Numbered from the stretch's first letter, positions 1 to 8,182 are shown. The stretch is DNA of 11,269 nt from Candidatus Avelusimicrobium facis (GCA_900762815.1 CAAFHX010000014.1:1-11269), one strand, 5' to 3'. Numbers and translations are program-made. The notes: a model not told the origin generated them from the sequence alone.

Positions 1-921
1 TTAACCAACCCCGCCGAGCCCCCGCAGCAGGCTTTTGCCCCGTTGCTGGAGGAGTTTAAAAATCATCTTTCGTTTGAGCGGCAACTCAGCGCCAATACGC
101 AGCACTCTTACGGCTCGGACGTGGCGCATTACCTGGACTATTGCGCCGCCAATGAAAAAGACCCCCTCAGCGTAGAGCCCTCCTTTTTGGACCAATACAC
201 CTATCAACTGCGCCGTATAGAAAAACTTGTTTCTACCAGCGTCTTTCGCAAGCAAGAGGCAGTCAAAGCGTTTTATAAATTTCTGCTCATTGAGGGGCGA
301 ATGAAGGAGGACCCCACCCGCTTTATCAAATCCCCCCGCCTGCCGCAAAATCTGCCGGAGCAACTTTCGCGCGAAGAGATGCGCCGCTTGCTGTCCTATC
401 CGGCGGAAAAGTTTGATGAGGTGCGCACGCTGACGATTGTAGAGCTGCTGTATGCCTCCGGGCTGCGGGTCAGCGAGCTGATTAACCTGCAGCTGGAAAA
501 CATAGACGTCAACGAAGGGTGGGTCTTGGCCCGCGGCAAAGGCGGCAAGCAGCGTTTTGTGCCGCTGCACCCGGCGTGTTGCCAACGGCTTAAATATTAT
601 TTGTCCGTGCGCGAGGCACATTTTGCCAGCCGCACCCATGTAGGCTCGGAACTGTTTTTAAACCGCGACGGCAAAAAAATCAGCCGCGTAAGCGTATGGA
701 AAGATTTGGCCGCGCTGGGGCGCAAGGCGGGCATTGCCCAGCCTTTACATCCACACTTGTTCCGCCATACCTTTGCCAGCCATTTGCTGCAAGGTGGGGC
801 AGACTTGCGCAGTCTGCAAGAAATGCTGGGGCATGCCAACTTGGGCACTACGCAAATTTATACTCACTTAGATGTATCCGACCTCAAGGAAAAGCACAAA
901 AAATTTCATCCGCGCGGGTAG
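1..921 (+). CDS. xerD: XerD-type site-specific tyrosine recombinase, 5' end outside window
   Basis: This is a tyrosine recombinase of the XerC/XerD family, which resolves chromosome dimers at dif sites in the terminus. The frame is open to the first base of the window. The only start-like codon near the edge is TTG at 43, which lacks a clear Shine-Dalgarno and would leave just a few residues before the core-binding domain, so the true start probably lies upstream. Numbered from the TTG, the SAM-like core-binding domain spans about residues 3-95 and the catalytic domain about 105-292. The catalytic set is complete: R142 in GLRVSEL, K166 in GKGGK, H238 and R241 in HPHLFRH, H264 in MLGHAN, and nucleophile Y273 in TTQIYTH. 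Spacings match E. coli XerD (R to K 24 residues, H to Y 9). The SPRLPQNLP linker and the C-terminal KKFHPRG favour XerD over XerC; this choice is less certain than the family. Confidence 0.9.
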   Translation, partial: LTNPAEPPQQAFAPLLEEFKNHLSFERQLSANTQHSYGSDVAHYLDYCAANEKDPLSVEPSFLDQYTYQLRRIEKLVSTSVFRKQEAVKAFYKFLLIEGRMKEDPTRFIKSPRLPQNLPEQLSREEMRRLLSYPAEKFDEVRTLTIVELLYASGLRVSELINLQLENIDVNEGWVLARGKGGKQRFVPLHPACCQRLKYYLSVREAHFASRTHVGSELFLNRDGKKISRVSVWKDLAALGRKAGIAQPLHPHLFRHTFASHLLQGGADLRSLQEMLGHANLGTTQIYTHLDVSDLKEKHKKFHPRG

Positions 922-977
922 CCCCCCGCCGGGCCGGATACAGATAGACAAATGCCGCTGTTTTTCCCCTTAAAAAT

Positions 978-986
978 TGTTAGAAT
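978..986 (+). promoter_or_regulatory. Extended -10 promoter immediately before leuS
   Basis: TG at 978-979, one base, then TAGAAT at 981-986 form an extended -10 element. Only 7 nt separate it from the leuS ATG at 994, so transcription would be expected to begin at or next to the start codon. I see no good -35 match; CTGTTT at 958-963 is weak. The start-site prediction is inferred from spacing alone. Confidence 0.5.
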
Positions 987-993
987 AGTCTAT

Positions 994-3507
994 ATGAGTA
1001 CCGATAACTTTCAAGAAATAGATAAAAAACAACAAGCGCGCTGGGAAAAGGAAAATCTTTTTGCCAGTCCCCGTCTGCCCAAAGGCAAAAAATTCTATTG
1101 CCTGGACATGTTCCCCTACCCCTCCGGGGCGGGATTACACGTCGGCCACCCGGAAGGGTACACCGCCTCTGACATTCTGACGCGCTACAAACTAATGAAC
1201 GGCTTTGACGTATTGCACCCCATGGGGTGGGACGCTTTCGGCCTGCCGGCTGAAAACTACGCCATCGCCACCGGTATTCATCCCGCCGTCACCACGCACA
1301 AAAACATTGACAATTTCCGGCGGCAAATCAAATCGCTGGGGTTGGCCTACGATTGGAACCGCGAAATCAATACCACCGACCCCGATTATTACAAATGGAC
1401 GCAGTGGATCTTTTTGCAACTGTTCAAAAAGGGCCTGGCCTATGAGTCCATTGTGCCCATCAATTGGTGTCCGTCGTGCAAAACGGGCTTGGCCAACGAA
1501 GAAGTCTTTAACGGCAAGTGTGAGCGCTGCGGCCACCCCATCGAACGCCGCATGCTGCGCCAGTGGATTTTAAAAATTACCGCCTATGCCGAACGCCTGC
1601 TGGAGGACTTGGACGGCTTAGATTGGCCCGAGAGCACCTTGGCCATGCAGAAGAATTGGATTGGCAAAAGCAAAGGGGCGGAAGTAACCTTTCAAATAGA
1701 CGGAAGCCAAGACAAATTAACCGTTTTTACCACCCGGCCCGACACACTCTTCGGTGCGACCTATATGGTGGTCTCGCCGGAGCATCCGATTTTACAACGT
1801 ATCGTCCCCCCGGAACAAAAAGACGCCGTGGCCGCCTATCAAACGCAGGCCGCCAACAAGAGCGACTTGGAACGCGCCGATTTAAACAAAGAAAAAACGG
1901 GCGTGTTTACCGGGGCGTATGCCATCAATCCGGTCAACGGCAAAAAAATCCCGGTGTGGACCTCGGACTATGTGCTGATGGGCTACGGCACGGGGGCCAT
2001 TATGGCCGTGCCCGCCCACGACGAACGCGACTATGCGTTCGCCAAAAAATTCGGGTTGGAAATTATAGAGGTCATCGCTTCGGAGCAAGGCGTCCAAGAC
2101 GCCGCCTTTACCGGCGACGGAGAACTTATTAACTCCGGCTTTTTAAACGGCTTGCGCGTGCGCGAAAGCAAGGCCAAGATGATTGAATGGCTCAAAGAAA
2201 AGGGGGTCGGCCAAGGCAAAACCACGTATAAACTGCGCGATTGGGTGTTTGCCCGCCAACGCTATTGGGGAGAACCGATTCCCTTGGTGCATTGCCCCAA
2301 ATGCGGCGTCGTGCCCGTGCCGGAGGACCAGCTGCCCTTGCGCCTGCCGGAAATGAAGAATTTTGAACCCTCGGGCACCGGGGAATCCCCATTAGCCAAT
2401 GCCACAGAGTGGGTCAATACCACCTGTCCGCACTGCGGCGGCCCGGCCACGCGGGAAACCAACACCATGCCCCAGTGGGCGGGCTCTTGCTGGTATTATC
2501 TGCGCTATATGGACCCGCACAACGACAAAGCCCCCGTAGACCCGGAAATTGAAAAAGCCTACGGCCCGGTGGACTGCTATATCGGCGGGGCGGAGCATGC
2601 CGTGCTGCACCTGCTCTATGCGCGGTTTTGGCACAAGGTGCTCTATGACTTGGGGGTCGTACACACCAAGGAACCTTTCCAAAAATTACGCCACCAAGGT
2701 ATGATTTTGGCCTTCTCTTACCGCGACAAGCTGGGGGCTTACCACGGCTATGACGAAATTGATTTTAAAGACGGCAAGGCCTATTTAAAAACCACCGGGG
2801 AAGAGCTCTCCCCCATGGTGGAAAAAATGTCCAAATCCAAAAAGAACGTCATCAACCCAGACGACATTTTGGCCCAATATGGCGCAGACGCCTTCCGCAT
2901 GTATGAAATGTTTATGGGTCCGTTTGAAGCCAGCAAACCCTGGGACATGAAAGGCATTGAGGGCATTTCCCGCTTTTTGCGGCGCATTGTGGCGTGGAAT
3001 GAGTCGGTCAAACTGACTACGGCCAGCAATCCGCAAAAAGTGGAAATCCTCAAAAACAAAACGGTGGCCAAGGTAACCGAGGACATTGAAAACTTCCACT
3101 TTAACACGGCCATCTCCTCGCTGATGGTGCTCTTCAACGAAATCAGCAAATTGGAAGCCATCCGCCAAGATACGTTTGACACCTTTCTGAAACTCTTGCA
3201 CCCGTTTGCGCCGCATTTGACCGAAGAAATTTGGCAAACCAGCGGGCACAGCGGCTTTTTGGTCAAGCAGCCTTGGCCGGAAGCGGATCAAACGCTCATC
3301 AGCCAGGAAATGGTGGAAGTGGGCGTGCAGATCAACGGCAAAGTGCGCGACCGCGTAAAGGTATTGGCCAGCGCCTCCAAAGAGGACATGGAACAGGCGG
3401 CTTTGGCCTCCGGGAAAGTAAAAAAGAACTTGGAAGGAATGGAAATCAAAAAAATCATCGTCGTGCCGGCGCGCATCATCAGCATCATCGCCGCGCCGAA
3501 GAAATAG
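994..3507 (+). CDS. leuS: Leucyl-tRNA synthetase
   Basis: This class I synthetase charges tRNA-Leu with leucine in the cytoplasm (837 aa, against about 860 in E. coli). Visible landmarks are the HIGH-type motif HVGH at residues 49-52 after PYPSG, a zinc-binding pair of CxxC motifs (C159/C162 and C176/C179), and the CP1 editing domain with TTRPDT (246-251) and the AHDERD segment (341-346). A second CxxC pair lies at C434/C437 and C478/C481, followed by the KMSKS loop at 611-615 and a C-terminal anticodon-binding region. An upstream in-frame ATG at 952 would add 14 hydrophobic residues that homologues lack and would run through the -10 box, so I chose 994, which gives the normal [10 protein letters not shown] beginning. 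No Shine-Dalgarno precedes 994. The gene leads a unit with lptE (8-nt gap) and holA. Confidence 0.97.
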   Translation: MSTDNFQEIDKKQQARWEKENLFASPRLPKGKKFYCLDMFPYPSGAGLHVGHPEGYTASDILTRYKLMNGFDVLHPMGWDAFGLPAENYAIATGIHPAVTTHKNIDNFRRQIKSLGLAYDWNREINTTDPDYYKWTQWIFLQLFKKGLAYESIVPINWCPSCKTGLANEEVFNGKCERCGHPIERRMLRQWILKITAYAERLLEDLDGLDWPESTLAMQKNWIGKSKGAEVTFQIDGSQDKLTVFTTRPDTLFGATYMVVSPEHPILQRIVPPEQKDAVAAYQTQAANKSDLERADLNKEKTGVFTGAYAINPVNGKKIPVWTSDYVLMGYGTGAIMAVPAHDERDYAFAKKFGLEIIEVIASEQGVQDAAFTGDGELINSGFLNGLRVRESKAKMIEWLKEKGVGQGKTTYKLRDWVFARQRYWGEPIPLVHCPKCGVVPVPEDQLPLRLPEMKNFEPSGTGESPLANATEWVNTTCPHCGGPATRETNTMPQWAGSCWYYLRYMDPHNDKAPVDPEIEKAYGPVDCYIGGAEHAVLHLLYARFWHKVLYDLGVVHTKEPFQKLRHQGMILAFSYRDKLGAYHGYDEIDFKDGKAYLKTTGEELSPMVEKMSKSKKNVINPDDILAQYGADAFRMYEMFMGPFEASKPWDMKGIEGISRFLRRIVAWNESVKLTTASNPQKVEILKNKTVAKVTEDIENFHFNTAISSLMVLFNEISKLEAIRQDTFDTFLKLLHPFAPHLTEEIWQTSGHSGFLVKQPWPEADQTLISQEMVEVGVQINGKVRDRVKVLASASKEDMEQAALASGKVKKNLEGMEIKKIIVVPARIISIIAAPKK

Positions 3508-3510
3508 GAG
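3506..3510 (+). promoter_or_regulatory. Shine-Dalgarno that fixes the lptE start
   Basis: AGGAG at 3506-3510 overlaps the leuS stop codon (TAG, 3505-3507) and lies 5 nt before the ATG at 3516. It selects the lipoprotein start over the longer frame that opens inside leuS at 3231. Confidence 0.8.
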
Positions 3511-3515
3511 AACGC

Positions 3516-4097
3516 ATGAAGAAAATCCTCTTTTCCGCCTTATGTATGTTGACCTTGGCCGCTTGCGGCACCGAGGGCGCTTTTTACAAGCCCCAGGCAC
3601 AGATTATGCCCCAGCATATCAAAAAAATTGCCATACGCCCCATCCTCAACAAAACGGAAATCTTTGCCATGGAGGATAAATTGTATTTGCGTTTGTATGA
3701 CGAATTTTTGAAAAACGGCAGCTATCAGGTGGTCAATGAAAATGCCTCGGCAGAGGGGGTTATCGTAACCACCATTACACGCTATTTAAATGTGCCCATC
3801 CAATACGACAGCCAGCTCATCCCCACCGTATACAAAATGGACGTATGGCTGGATGTGGTGCTGATGGACAAATCCACCCATGCCCCCGTGTGGCGGGAAC
3901 CGGCCTTTTTGGGCACGCAAACCTATTCGGCCTCTACCCTGCCGGGCGGCCTGACCGAACAGCAGGCGCGCGAACGCATTTGGGAAAAGCTATCTAAAGA
4001 TATCGTCAAACGGACGGTGGACGGGTTTGGCTCGGTCATGAGCGAGAGCAAACGCAAGGTCATGCAAAACCCGGAATATACCACCATTACCCAATAA
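3516..4097 (+). CDS. lptE: LptE-like outer-membrane lipoprotein (LPS assembly)
   Basis: The protein is 193 aa, the same length as the E. coli LptE precursor. It opens with a lipoprotein signal: MKK, a hydrophobic stretch, then lipobox LAAC with the lipidated cysteine at C17. The mature part has the pattern usual for this family: a short strand (KKIAIRPILNKTE), a helix with YDEFLKNGSY, then strands with the GVIVTTITRYLN and VWLDVVLMD segments, and a C-terminal helix. LptE plugs the LptD barrel and helps insert lipopolysaccharide into the outer leaflet of the outer membrane. Sequence similarity in this family is low, so the assignment rests mainly on the lipobox, fold-like pattern, length and position between leuS and holA, which is the E. 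coli order. The stop overlaps the holA ATG by one base (TAATG), suggesting coupled translation. Confidence 0.85.
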   Translation: MKKILFSALCMLTLAACGTEGAFYKPQAQIMPQHIKKIAIRPILNKTEIFAMEDKLYLRLYDEFLKNGSYQVVNENASAEGVIVTTITRYLNVPIQYDSQLIPTVYKMDVWLDVVLMDKSTHAPVWREPAFLGTQTYSASTLPGGLTEQQARERIWEKLSKDIVKRTVDGFGSVMSESKRKVMQNPEYTTITQ

Positions 4098-5110
4098 TGC
4101 CAAAATCTACGGAAAGTAAAATTTACCAATCCCTGAGCAAAGGGACCGTTTCGCCCGTCTATTTGCTGACGGGAGAGGATTTGTTTCGCAAACAAGAGCT
4201 CATCAAAAAAATAAAAGAAACCGTCCGCCCGGACGATTTTAATATTTATTCCTCTTCCGCAGACAAGGCCGACCTGGGCGAAGCCTTGGCCTTGGCCAAT
4301 ACGGCCCCGGTATTTTCCGAGCGCAGAATGGTCATTCTGACCGGCATAGAAAAGCTGCGCAAAAACCCCAAGGAAGCGCTGGCCGCTTATCTGCAAAACC
4401 CCTTAGACACCACCGTATTGGTGCTTACGCACGACGACAGCAAAAAACTCAAAACCGAAAAAACGCTCACCGCCGCGGCGGCAACCCATGGTGAGGTGGC
4501 CAATTTTGACGAACTCAAACGCGATGATTTGGCGATGTGGGTCAAAAACCGCTTGCAAGCGGCCGGGCTCAACGGACAATTTGACGCGGTGGAAACCTTG
4601 TGCGAGGCCGTAGGCGGAGACTTAAATGCGCTGGCCCAAGAAATAGAAAAGCTGGCCCTCTACACCGCAGACCGCGAGGACAAAAGCATTTCTAAAGAGG
4701 ATGTACTGGCCGGAGTCGGGTTTTCTAAAGAAGAAAATCCGTTTGCCCTGAGCAATGCCGTGCAGTACCTAAACAAAAACCGCGCTTTGGCCTTAGTGGA
4801 CCGCCTCATAGACAGCGGGGAGGAGCCCCTTGCGGTATTGGGCAAAATCTCGTACCCGATGCTTAAAATGGCGCGCATCAAACGCCTCTCCAATGCCGGG
4901 ATGTCCGCCGGGGATATTGCCCGGGCGGCAGGGCTGATGTTTTGGGAAAGCGCGCTGGTCAACAATGCGCGTAACTTTCCCTCAGAAGATACCTTTTTAA
5001 AGGCCTTGGACCGCCTCATAGAGGTGGACAAATCCTTTAAAAGCTCCACCGTGTCCGACCCCAAGACCGCCATTAAGGGCGTGCTGATGACGCTGTTCGC
5101 CGGCAGATAA
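4097..5110 (+). CDS. holA: DNA polymerase III delta subunit
   Basis: This is the delta subunit of the clamp loader, which opens the beta sliding clamp during replication (337 aa; E. coli 343). The N-terminal part has the family's opening PVYLLTGED (residues 20-28) followed by a charged helix, and the AAA+-like domain lacks a working P-loop, as expected for delta. The NFDELKRDDLAMWVKNRL region leads into the small lid domain, and GGDLNALAQEIEKLALY is the typical connector. The C-terminal collar domain (about 210-337) carries EPLAVLGKISY and ends near KTAIKGVLMTLF. The start is the ATG of TAATG overlapping the lptE stop; there is no separate Shine-Dalgarno, so translation is probably coupled. 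A strong terminator follows, so the nadD gene found next in E. coli is not part of this unit. Confidence 0.93.
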   Translation: MPKSTESKIYQSLSKGTVSPVYLLTGEDLFRKQELIKKIKETVRPDDFNIYSSSADKADLGEALALANTAPVFSERRMVILTGIEKLRKNPKEALAAYLQNPLDTTVLVLTHDDSKKLKTEKTLTAAAATHGEVANFDELKRDDLAMWVKNRLQAAGLNGQFDAVETLCEAVGGDLNALAQEIEKLALYTADREDKSISKEDVLAGVGFSKEENPFALSNAVQYLNKNRALALVDRLIDSGEEPLAVLGKISYPMLKMARIKRLSNAGMSAGDIARAAGLMFWESALVNNARNFPSEDTFLKALDRLIEVDKSFKSSTVSDPKTAIKGVLMTLFAGR

Positions 5111-5145
5111 AATTGGGCACCGCAAAAGGAATTTTTCCATGCTGC

Positions 5146-5180
5146 AAAAAGCCCCCCGGATTACTCCGGGGGGCTTTTTT
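5146..5180. terminator. Bidirectional rho-independent terminator between convergent genes
   Basis: A perfect 10-bp GC-rich stem (5151-5160 with 5165-5174) closes a TTAC loop. It is flanked by five A on the left (5146-5150) and six T on the right (5175-5180), so it works in both directions. It ends the leuS-lptE-holA unit on the plus strand and the secreted-protein gene on the minus strand. Confidence 0.95.
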
Positions 5181-5195
5181 AATTCAAAACTTCGC

Positions 5196-6038
5196 TTAGT
5201 TCAAGCTATTTTCCAGCGCATTGCTGAATTCAATCCAGCGCGCTTCTTCGCGGGAGCTGACCGAACCCAACACCACCGATTCCATGCGCACATAGTCGGC
5301 AATGCGGATTTTGCTCTTGCCATTGTCAATAGAGATCGGCTGATTGACTTCTTGCGCCAACGCTTTGGCGGCCGGTTTAGAGGCTTTGTACAGGTTCATA
5401 AAGGACTCGCGCACGCCGTCCATCCCTTGGAACATAAAGCTGTAGTTGGAGTACGGCAAGCCCGCCGCGAATTTGACAAACCCCGCCAAAGAGTTTCTCA
5501 ACTGTTTGACTTGCGGTTCTACGGCTTTGAGCTCTTCTTGCGCCACAGTGCTTTTTGCTTTAGCCGCCTTCAAGTCCGCTTCCAACGCCTTGCCAAATTC
5601 TCTCCAGGCCGCTTCTGCGCGGGAGTCCGTTAACGTAGACGCCCAGGTGAGCACAAAGTCGGCAATGCGGAGTTCGCGCTTCCCGTTGTCTACAGAAACC
5701 GGCTCATTGACTTGGGCCGCAGCAGCCTTAGCGGCAGCGAGGTCGGCCTTGCGCAGCCCCATATAGTTTGCGCGCACGCCTTCCATTTTCTGGAACAAAA
5801 CGCTGTAATTGGAATAGGACAGGTGCGAATACGGGAAAGCCTCAACATCCTTTTTGAAATGGGCCAAGCTGCTCTTCAACTGTTCCTGCAGTTTGATTAC
5901 CTTTTCATTTTGTTTGGCAGCGGCCTGCGCCTGGGCTTTCTCCAACGCTTTGCCCAAATCGTCGGCCTTGGGGGCTACAGCGGCGAATAGACCGGTAGCC
6001 GTCACACACAACAACAGGGTAGACAACAACTTTTTCAT
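5196..6038 (-). CDS. Secreted protein of unknown family with an internal duplication
   Basis: I do not recognise this 280-aa protein. It begins MKK followed by a hydrophobic segment to about residue 20 and alanine-rich cleavage options at 19-22, a signal peptide for export. C11 lies in the hydrophobic core but not in a good lipobox, so lipidation is unlikely. Residues ~25-60 are Ala/Lys/Gln-rich and probably helical or coiled coil. The rest is two copies of one module, about residues 58-156 and 184-279, joined by a charged helix. Shared landmarks sit 121 residues apart: SNYS (76 and 197), DNGK (117 and 238) and RIAD (124 and 245), each followed by SR, WxEF and ALE. A strong AGGAGG at 6043-6048 sets the start. 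It ends at the shared terminator. A periplasmic or surface role is inferred; no enzyme motif is visible. Confidence 0.85.
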   Translation of the reverse strand: MKKLLSTLLLCVTATGLFAAVAPKADDLGKALEKAQAQAAAKQNEKVIKLQEQLKSSLAHFKKDVEAFPYSHLSYSNYSVLFQKMEGVRANYMGLRKADLAAAKAAAAQVNEPVSVDNGKRELRIADFVLTWASTLTDSRAEAAWREFGKALEADLKAAKAKSTVAQEELKAVEPQVKQLRNSLAGFVKFAAGLPYSNYSFMFQGMDGVRESFMNLYKASKPAAKALAQEVNQPISIDNGKSKIRIADYVRMESVVLGSVSSREEARWIEFSNALENSLN

Positions 6039-6042
6039 AAAT

Positions 6043-6048
6043 CCTCCT
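6043..6048 (-). promoter_or_regulatory. Strong Shine-Dalgarno of the duplicated secreted protein
   Basis: AGGAGG on the minus strand, 4 nt before the ATG. It is the best ribosome-binding site in the window and suggests high expression. It supports the minus-strand gene over the overlapping plus-strand frames. Confidence 0.85.
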
Positions 6049-6063
6049 TTAAAATGAACTCCT

Positions 6064-6101
6064 TACACTTCTAGTGTAGAATAAACATTTTCCCGAAACA
6101 A
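6064..6101 (-). promoter_or_regulatory. Candidate promoter with a palindrome over the -10 box
   Basis: Read on the minus strand, TTGTTT (6101-6096) and TACACT (6078-6073) are separated by exactly 17 bp and would start a ~28-nt leader carrying the AGGAGG site. The -35 box matches the consensus at only 3 of 6 bases and the -10 box at 4 of 6. The -10 forms half of a perfect palindrome, TACACT-TCT-AGTGTA (6064-6078), which could be an operator. No regulator is encoded next to it, so this is tentative. Confidence 0.35.
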
Positions 6102-6136
6102 GGGCCAAAAGACCTATTTTTTGTGGCTAAAAAGGC

Positions 6137-7342
6137 CTAGCGGGTAAAGCGGCCCTTCTCGTAAATCAGCACGGTTTGGCCGCCGCTTAACACGGCATGG
6201 ACGGTTTTGTCCTCGGTATTAACCAAGTCCCAATGCAGGGCCGACTCATTAAAACCCAGCGTTTGTTTGGCCTTTTTGTCCAGTTTGCGCACATCCCCGG
6301 AAAAAGTGTCGGCGTAGCTGGCCCCTACCGCCAAGTGGCAGTTGCCGTGCTTTCCGCCGAAATTTTCATCAAACAAGGTATCGGCCATAAACTTGTCTAT
6401 CTTAGAGAAACGCCTGTCGGTCAGCGAAAACTCCCCCACCTGCGCCGCACCGCGGTCCATTCCCAGCATTTTGCGCAGAAACGCCTGTCCCTCTTGCGCC
6501 GTAGCGCGGACCACGCGGCCCCGGGCAAACTCCAGGCGCGCCCCGCGAACATAATTGCCGCTGCGGTAAGAGGGCAAATCGGCATAATACACGCCGCGCG
6601 TGCCGCGCCAATCGGGCGATGTGAAGATTTCAAAAGAGGGAATATTATTCCCCCCGCCGGAAATAAAACGGCGCTTTTCCCCCAGCAAGATTTCCAAATC
6701 CATCTGCGCCGAACGGACCTGCAAACGCGTTATTTTCAGGCCACTCAGCCACGCCCCGATGTCGGCAATGTGCGCCATGACTTCCTTCCATTTTTTAACG
6801 GGGTCTTTTTCATTTAAAAAACAAGCCTTGGCCATTTGGGCGGCATATTGCTTGAGCGTCAGCCCGGCTTGGCCGGCCAGCTCTTGCGTAGGATAATTGG
6901 CCAAGGTCCAGGCAAACTGCCCGGCCTGCTCGGTGCGGTCCAGCACCTCACGCACCGGTTTGCGCGCCACAGCGGCGCGGGCGATACGGGCCGGGTCGGT
7001 GTTTTTTAATGCGGTCAAATCTTGCGGAGCCCGCAGGGCAATCAGTCCGTTGAGCGCCCCTTGGAACTGTTCCTCTGCCGGCGGTAAAAACTGCAACTGT
7101 TTGTTGTCGGCATAGGCGTAAAAATCTCGTTGCATATTCTCGGGCAGCATGACCCGGACCAACGGGTTATAGCGCTTCTGCAACAGTTTGGCGTATACGG
7201 CTGCAGCCAGCTCTTGGGCGGCGGCATCATAGCGGAGCAAGACCGAATCGTATTTTTTAAATTGTCCGCCACGGCGGGCGTTTTCCATCGCCCAAATCAT
7301 CACGTCCGCATAATTTTCTATTTGTTTTTTGGTAAAAATCAT
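6137..7342 (-). CDS. M29-family metal-dependent aminopeptidase
   Basis: This 401-aa protein belongs to peptidase family M29 (AmpS/PepS/aminopeptidase T), cytoplasmic dizinc or dicobalt exopeptidases that remove N-terminal residues from peptides; no signal peptide is present. All residues that bind metal or act in catalysis in aminopeptidase T have counterparts in order: E238 in NNIPSFEIFTSP, E304 in QVGEFSL, H336 in NCHLAVG, Y343 in GASY, and H370 and D372 in LHWDLV. The H-to-Y distance of 7 and the HxD pair match the family. The N-terminal half (1-200) is more divergent, as is normal. The start at 7342 is preceded by AGGGGA (minus strand, about 7349-7354). The gap of 98 bp to the next minus-strand gene contains a candidate promoter, so the two genes need not be co-transcribed. 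The substrate range cannot be read from sequence. Confidence 0.93.
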   Translation of the reverse strand: MIFTKKQIENYADVMIWAMENARRGGQFKKYDSVLLRYDAAAQELAAAVYAKLLQKRYNPLVRVMLPENMQRDFYAYADNKQLQFLPPAEEQFQGALNGLIALRAPQDLTALKNTDPARIARAAVARKPVREVLDRTEQAGQFAWTLANYPTQELAGQAGLTLKQYAAQMAKACFLNEKDPVKKWKEVMAHIADIGAWLSGLKITRLQVRSAQMDLEILLGEKRRFISGGGNNIPSFEIFTSPDWRGTRGVYYADLPSYRSGNYVRGARLEFARGRVVRATAQEGQAFLRKMLGMDRGAAQVGEFSLTDRRFSKIDKFMADTLFDENFGGKHGNCHLAVGASYADTFSGDVRKLDKKAKQTLGFNESALHWDLVNTEDKTVHAVLSGGQTVLIYEKGRFTR

Positions 7343-7364
7343 TTTTGTTCCCCTTTATCCTGCG

Positions 7365-7378
7365 TATAATGTTATAAT
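7365..7378 (+). promoter_or_regulatory. Twin TATAAT boxes in the divergent intergenic region
   Basis: Two perfect TATAAT hexamers, at 7365-7370 and 7373-7378, are offset by 8 bp. Either would give a leader of about 20-35 nt for the plus-strand gene starting at 7407. I find no good -35 at 16-18 bp for either. They lie in the 64-bp space shared with the minus-strand aminopeptidase start, so the two promoters probably overlap. Confidence 0.55.
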
Positions 7379-7394
7379 AGCAAATATAAAACAC

Positions 7395-7398
7395 GAGG
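7395..7398 (+). promoter_or_regulatory. Shine-Dalgarno deciding the start at 7407
   Basis: GAGG at 7395-7398 lies 8 nt before the ATG at 7407. A second ATG at 7403 is out of frame. The upstream in-frame GTG-type start near 7329 would place 26 extra residues ahead of an obvious signal peptide and through the TATAAT boxes, so it is rejected. Confidence 0.65.
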
Positions 7399-7406
7399 CG
7401 AAATGT

Positions 7407-8165
7407 ATGAAAAAAAACCTGCTTTGCCTGGCTTTGCTGTTCACCTTTGTCCCCTTGTGGAGCGGGGTCTCTCCCAAACCGGAGATGGACTTTACCTTTG
7501 TGTACCAGACGGAAAACCGGCCGGCCGTACTGCCCTCTACCAGTGAGCAAATCCAATGCAATGACAACCAATGCATGCAGGCCGACCCGCTGGGCGAATA
7601 CGGCATCCAAAAGCTCTACTGCCAGGCCGACGATTGCTTTTCCATCGCCTACGAATACAAACCCTATCAAAAGCTGATTATAGACTTTGCCGACGGCGTC
7701 AAACGCGAAAGCAATGTTTTCCGCACGCCGGCCAAACTGCGCAACAGCTTCAGCGTTTTCGTGCGCGACCAAGACCTGTGGGTGGAACGTTCGCCCAAAC
7801 CGCAAGACGTCAATGCGCTGCTGCGCGCGGATGCGTGGGCTTCGCTGATTATCATTTTGCTGACGGAAATTTTAGCCGCGTGGGCTTATTTAAGCTACAC
7901 GGGCAAGAGCTTTCGCGTCATTTACAGCGTGGTGGCGGCCAATTTGATTACCATGCCGCTGTCTTGGCAAATTTTGTGCAAGGTCATTTCCCGCCCGGCG
8001 TTGATTTGGTTCTTCTGCCTGATTTTTGAGGGACTCTTCTTTTGGGCGTGCAACCGCCGCAAGCTCTCGCTGCGCAACGCTTTTGCACTCAGCGTGGCGG
8101 TCAACGTAACCAGCTACTCTATCGGGGCGATTATTTCCTTTATTTTAGCGCCGTATTTGTTTTAA
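7407..8165 (+). CDS. Exported/membrane protein with two CX4C motifs, function unknown
   Basis: I cannot assign this 252-aa protein to a named family. It has a signal peptide (MKKN, then a hydrophobic stretch to about residue 20), an extracytoplasmic domain of about 120 residues, and a C-terminal membrane block with about four helices (approximately 146-162, 171-189, 198-216 and 224-249). The soluble domain contains two matched CX4C motifs, C51/C56 (CNDNQC) and C72/C77 (CQADDC), 15 residues apart. The second is followed by SIAYEYKPYQKLIIDF, a strand-rich stretch. The cysteines could form disulfides outside the cytoplasm or bind a metal; this is inference. The gene has its own promoter region and terminator (8183-8207), so it appears monocistronic. 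It is divergent from the M29 peptidase, and nothing in the sequence shows a functional link. Confidence 0.85.
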   Translation: MKKNLLCLALLFTFVPLWSGVSPKPEMDFTFVYQTENRPAVLPSTSEQIQCNDNQCMQADPLGEYGIQKLYCQADDCFSIAYEYKPYQKLIIDFADGVKRESNVFRTPAKLRNSFSVFVRDQDLWVERSPKPQDVNALLRADAWASLIIILLTEILAAWAYLSYTGKSFRVIYSVVAANLITMPLSWQILCKVISRPALIWFFCLIFEGLFFWACNRRKLSLRNAFALSVAVNVTSYSIGAIISFILAPYLF

Positions 8166-8182
8166 GTTTCTTCTTTTCCCTT

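Noticed and set aside
922..977. Possible terminator after xerD in the GC-rich stretch at 921-940
   Set aside because: The C/G-rich sequence gives only short self-pairing and is not followed by a T-run in the right place.
952..993. Upstream in-frame start for leuS at 952
   Set aside because: It would add 14 residues absent from homologues, has no Shine-Dalgarno, and spans the extended -10 box.
3231..3515. Longer lptE frame starting inside leuS
   Set aside because: The added part is only an out-of-frame reading of leuS. The lipoprotein signal with lipobox and the AGGAG site define the start at 3516.
5139..5633. Plus-strand open frame after the holA terminator region
   Set aside because: It is antisense to the secreted-protein gene, which has a signal peptide, internal duplication and strong ribosome-binding site. 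The frame also begins inside the terminator.
6085..6136. Terminator or structured RNA between the aminopeptidase and the secreted-protein gene
   Set aside because: The two GGCC-containing stretches resemble a direct rather than an inverted repeat, and no stem with a T-run can be formed convincingly.
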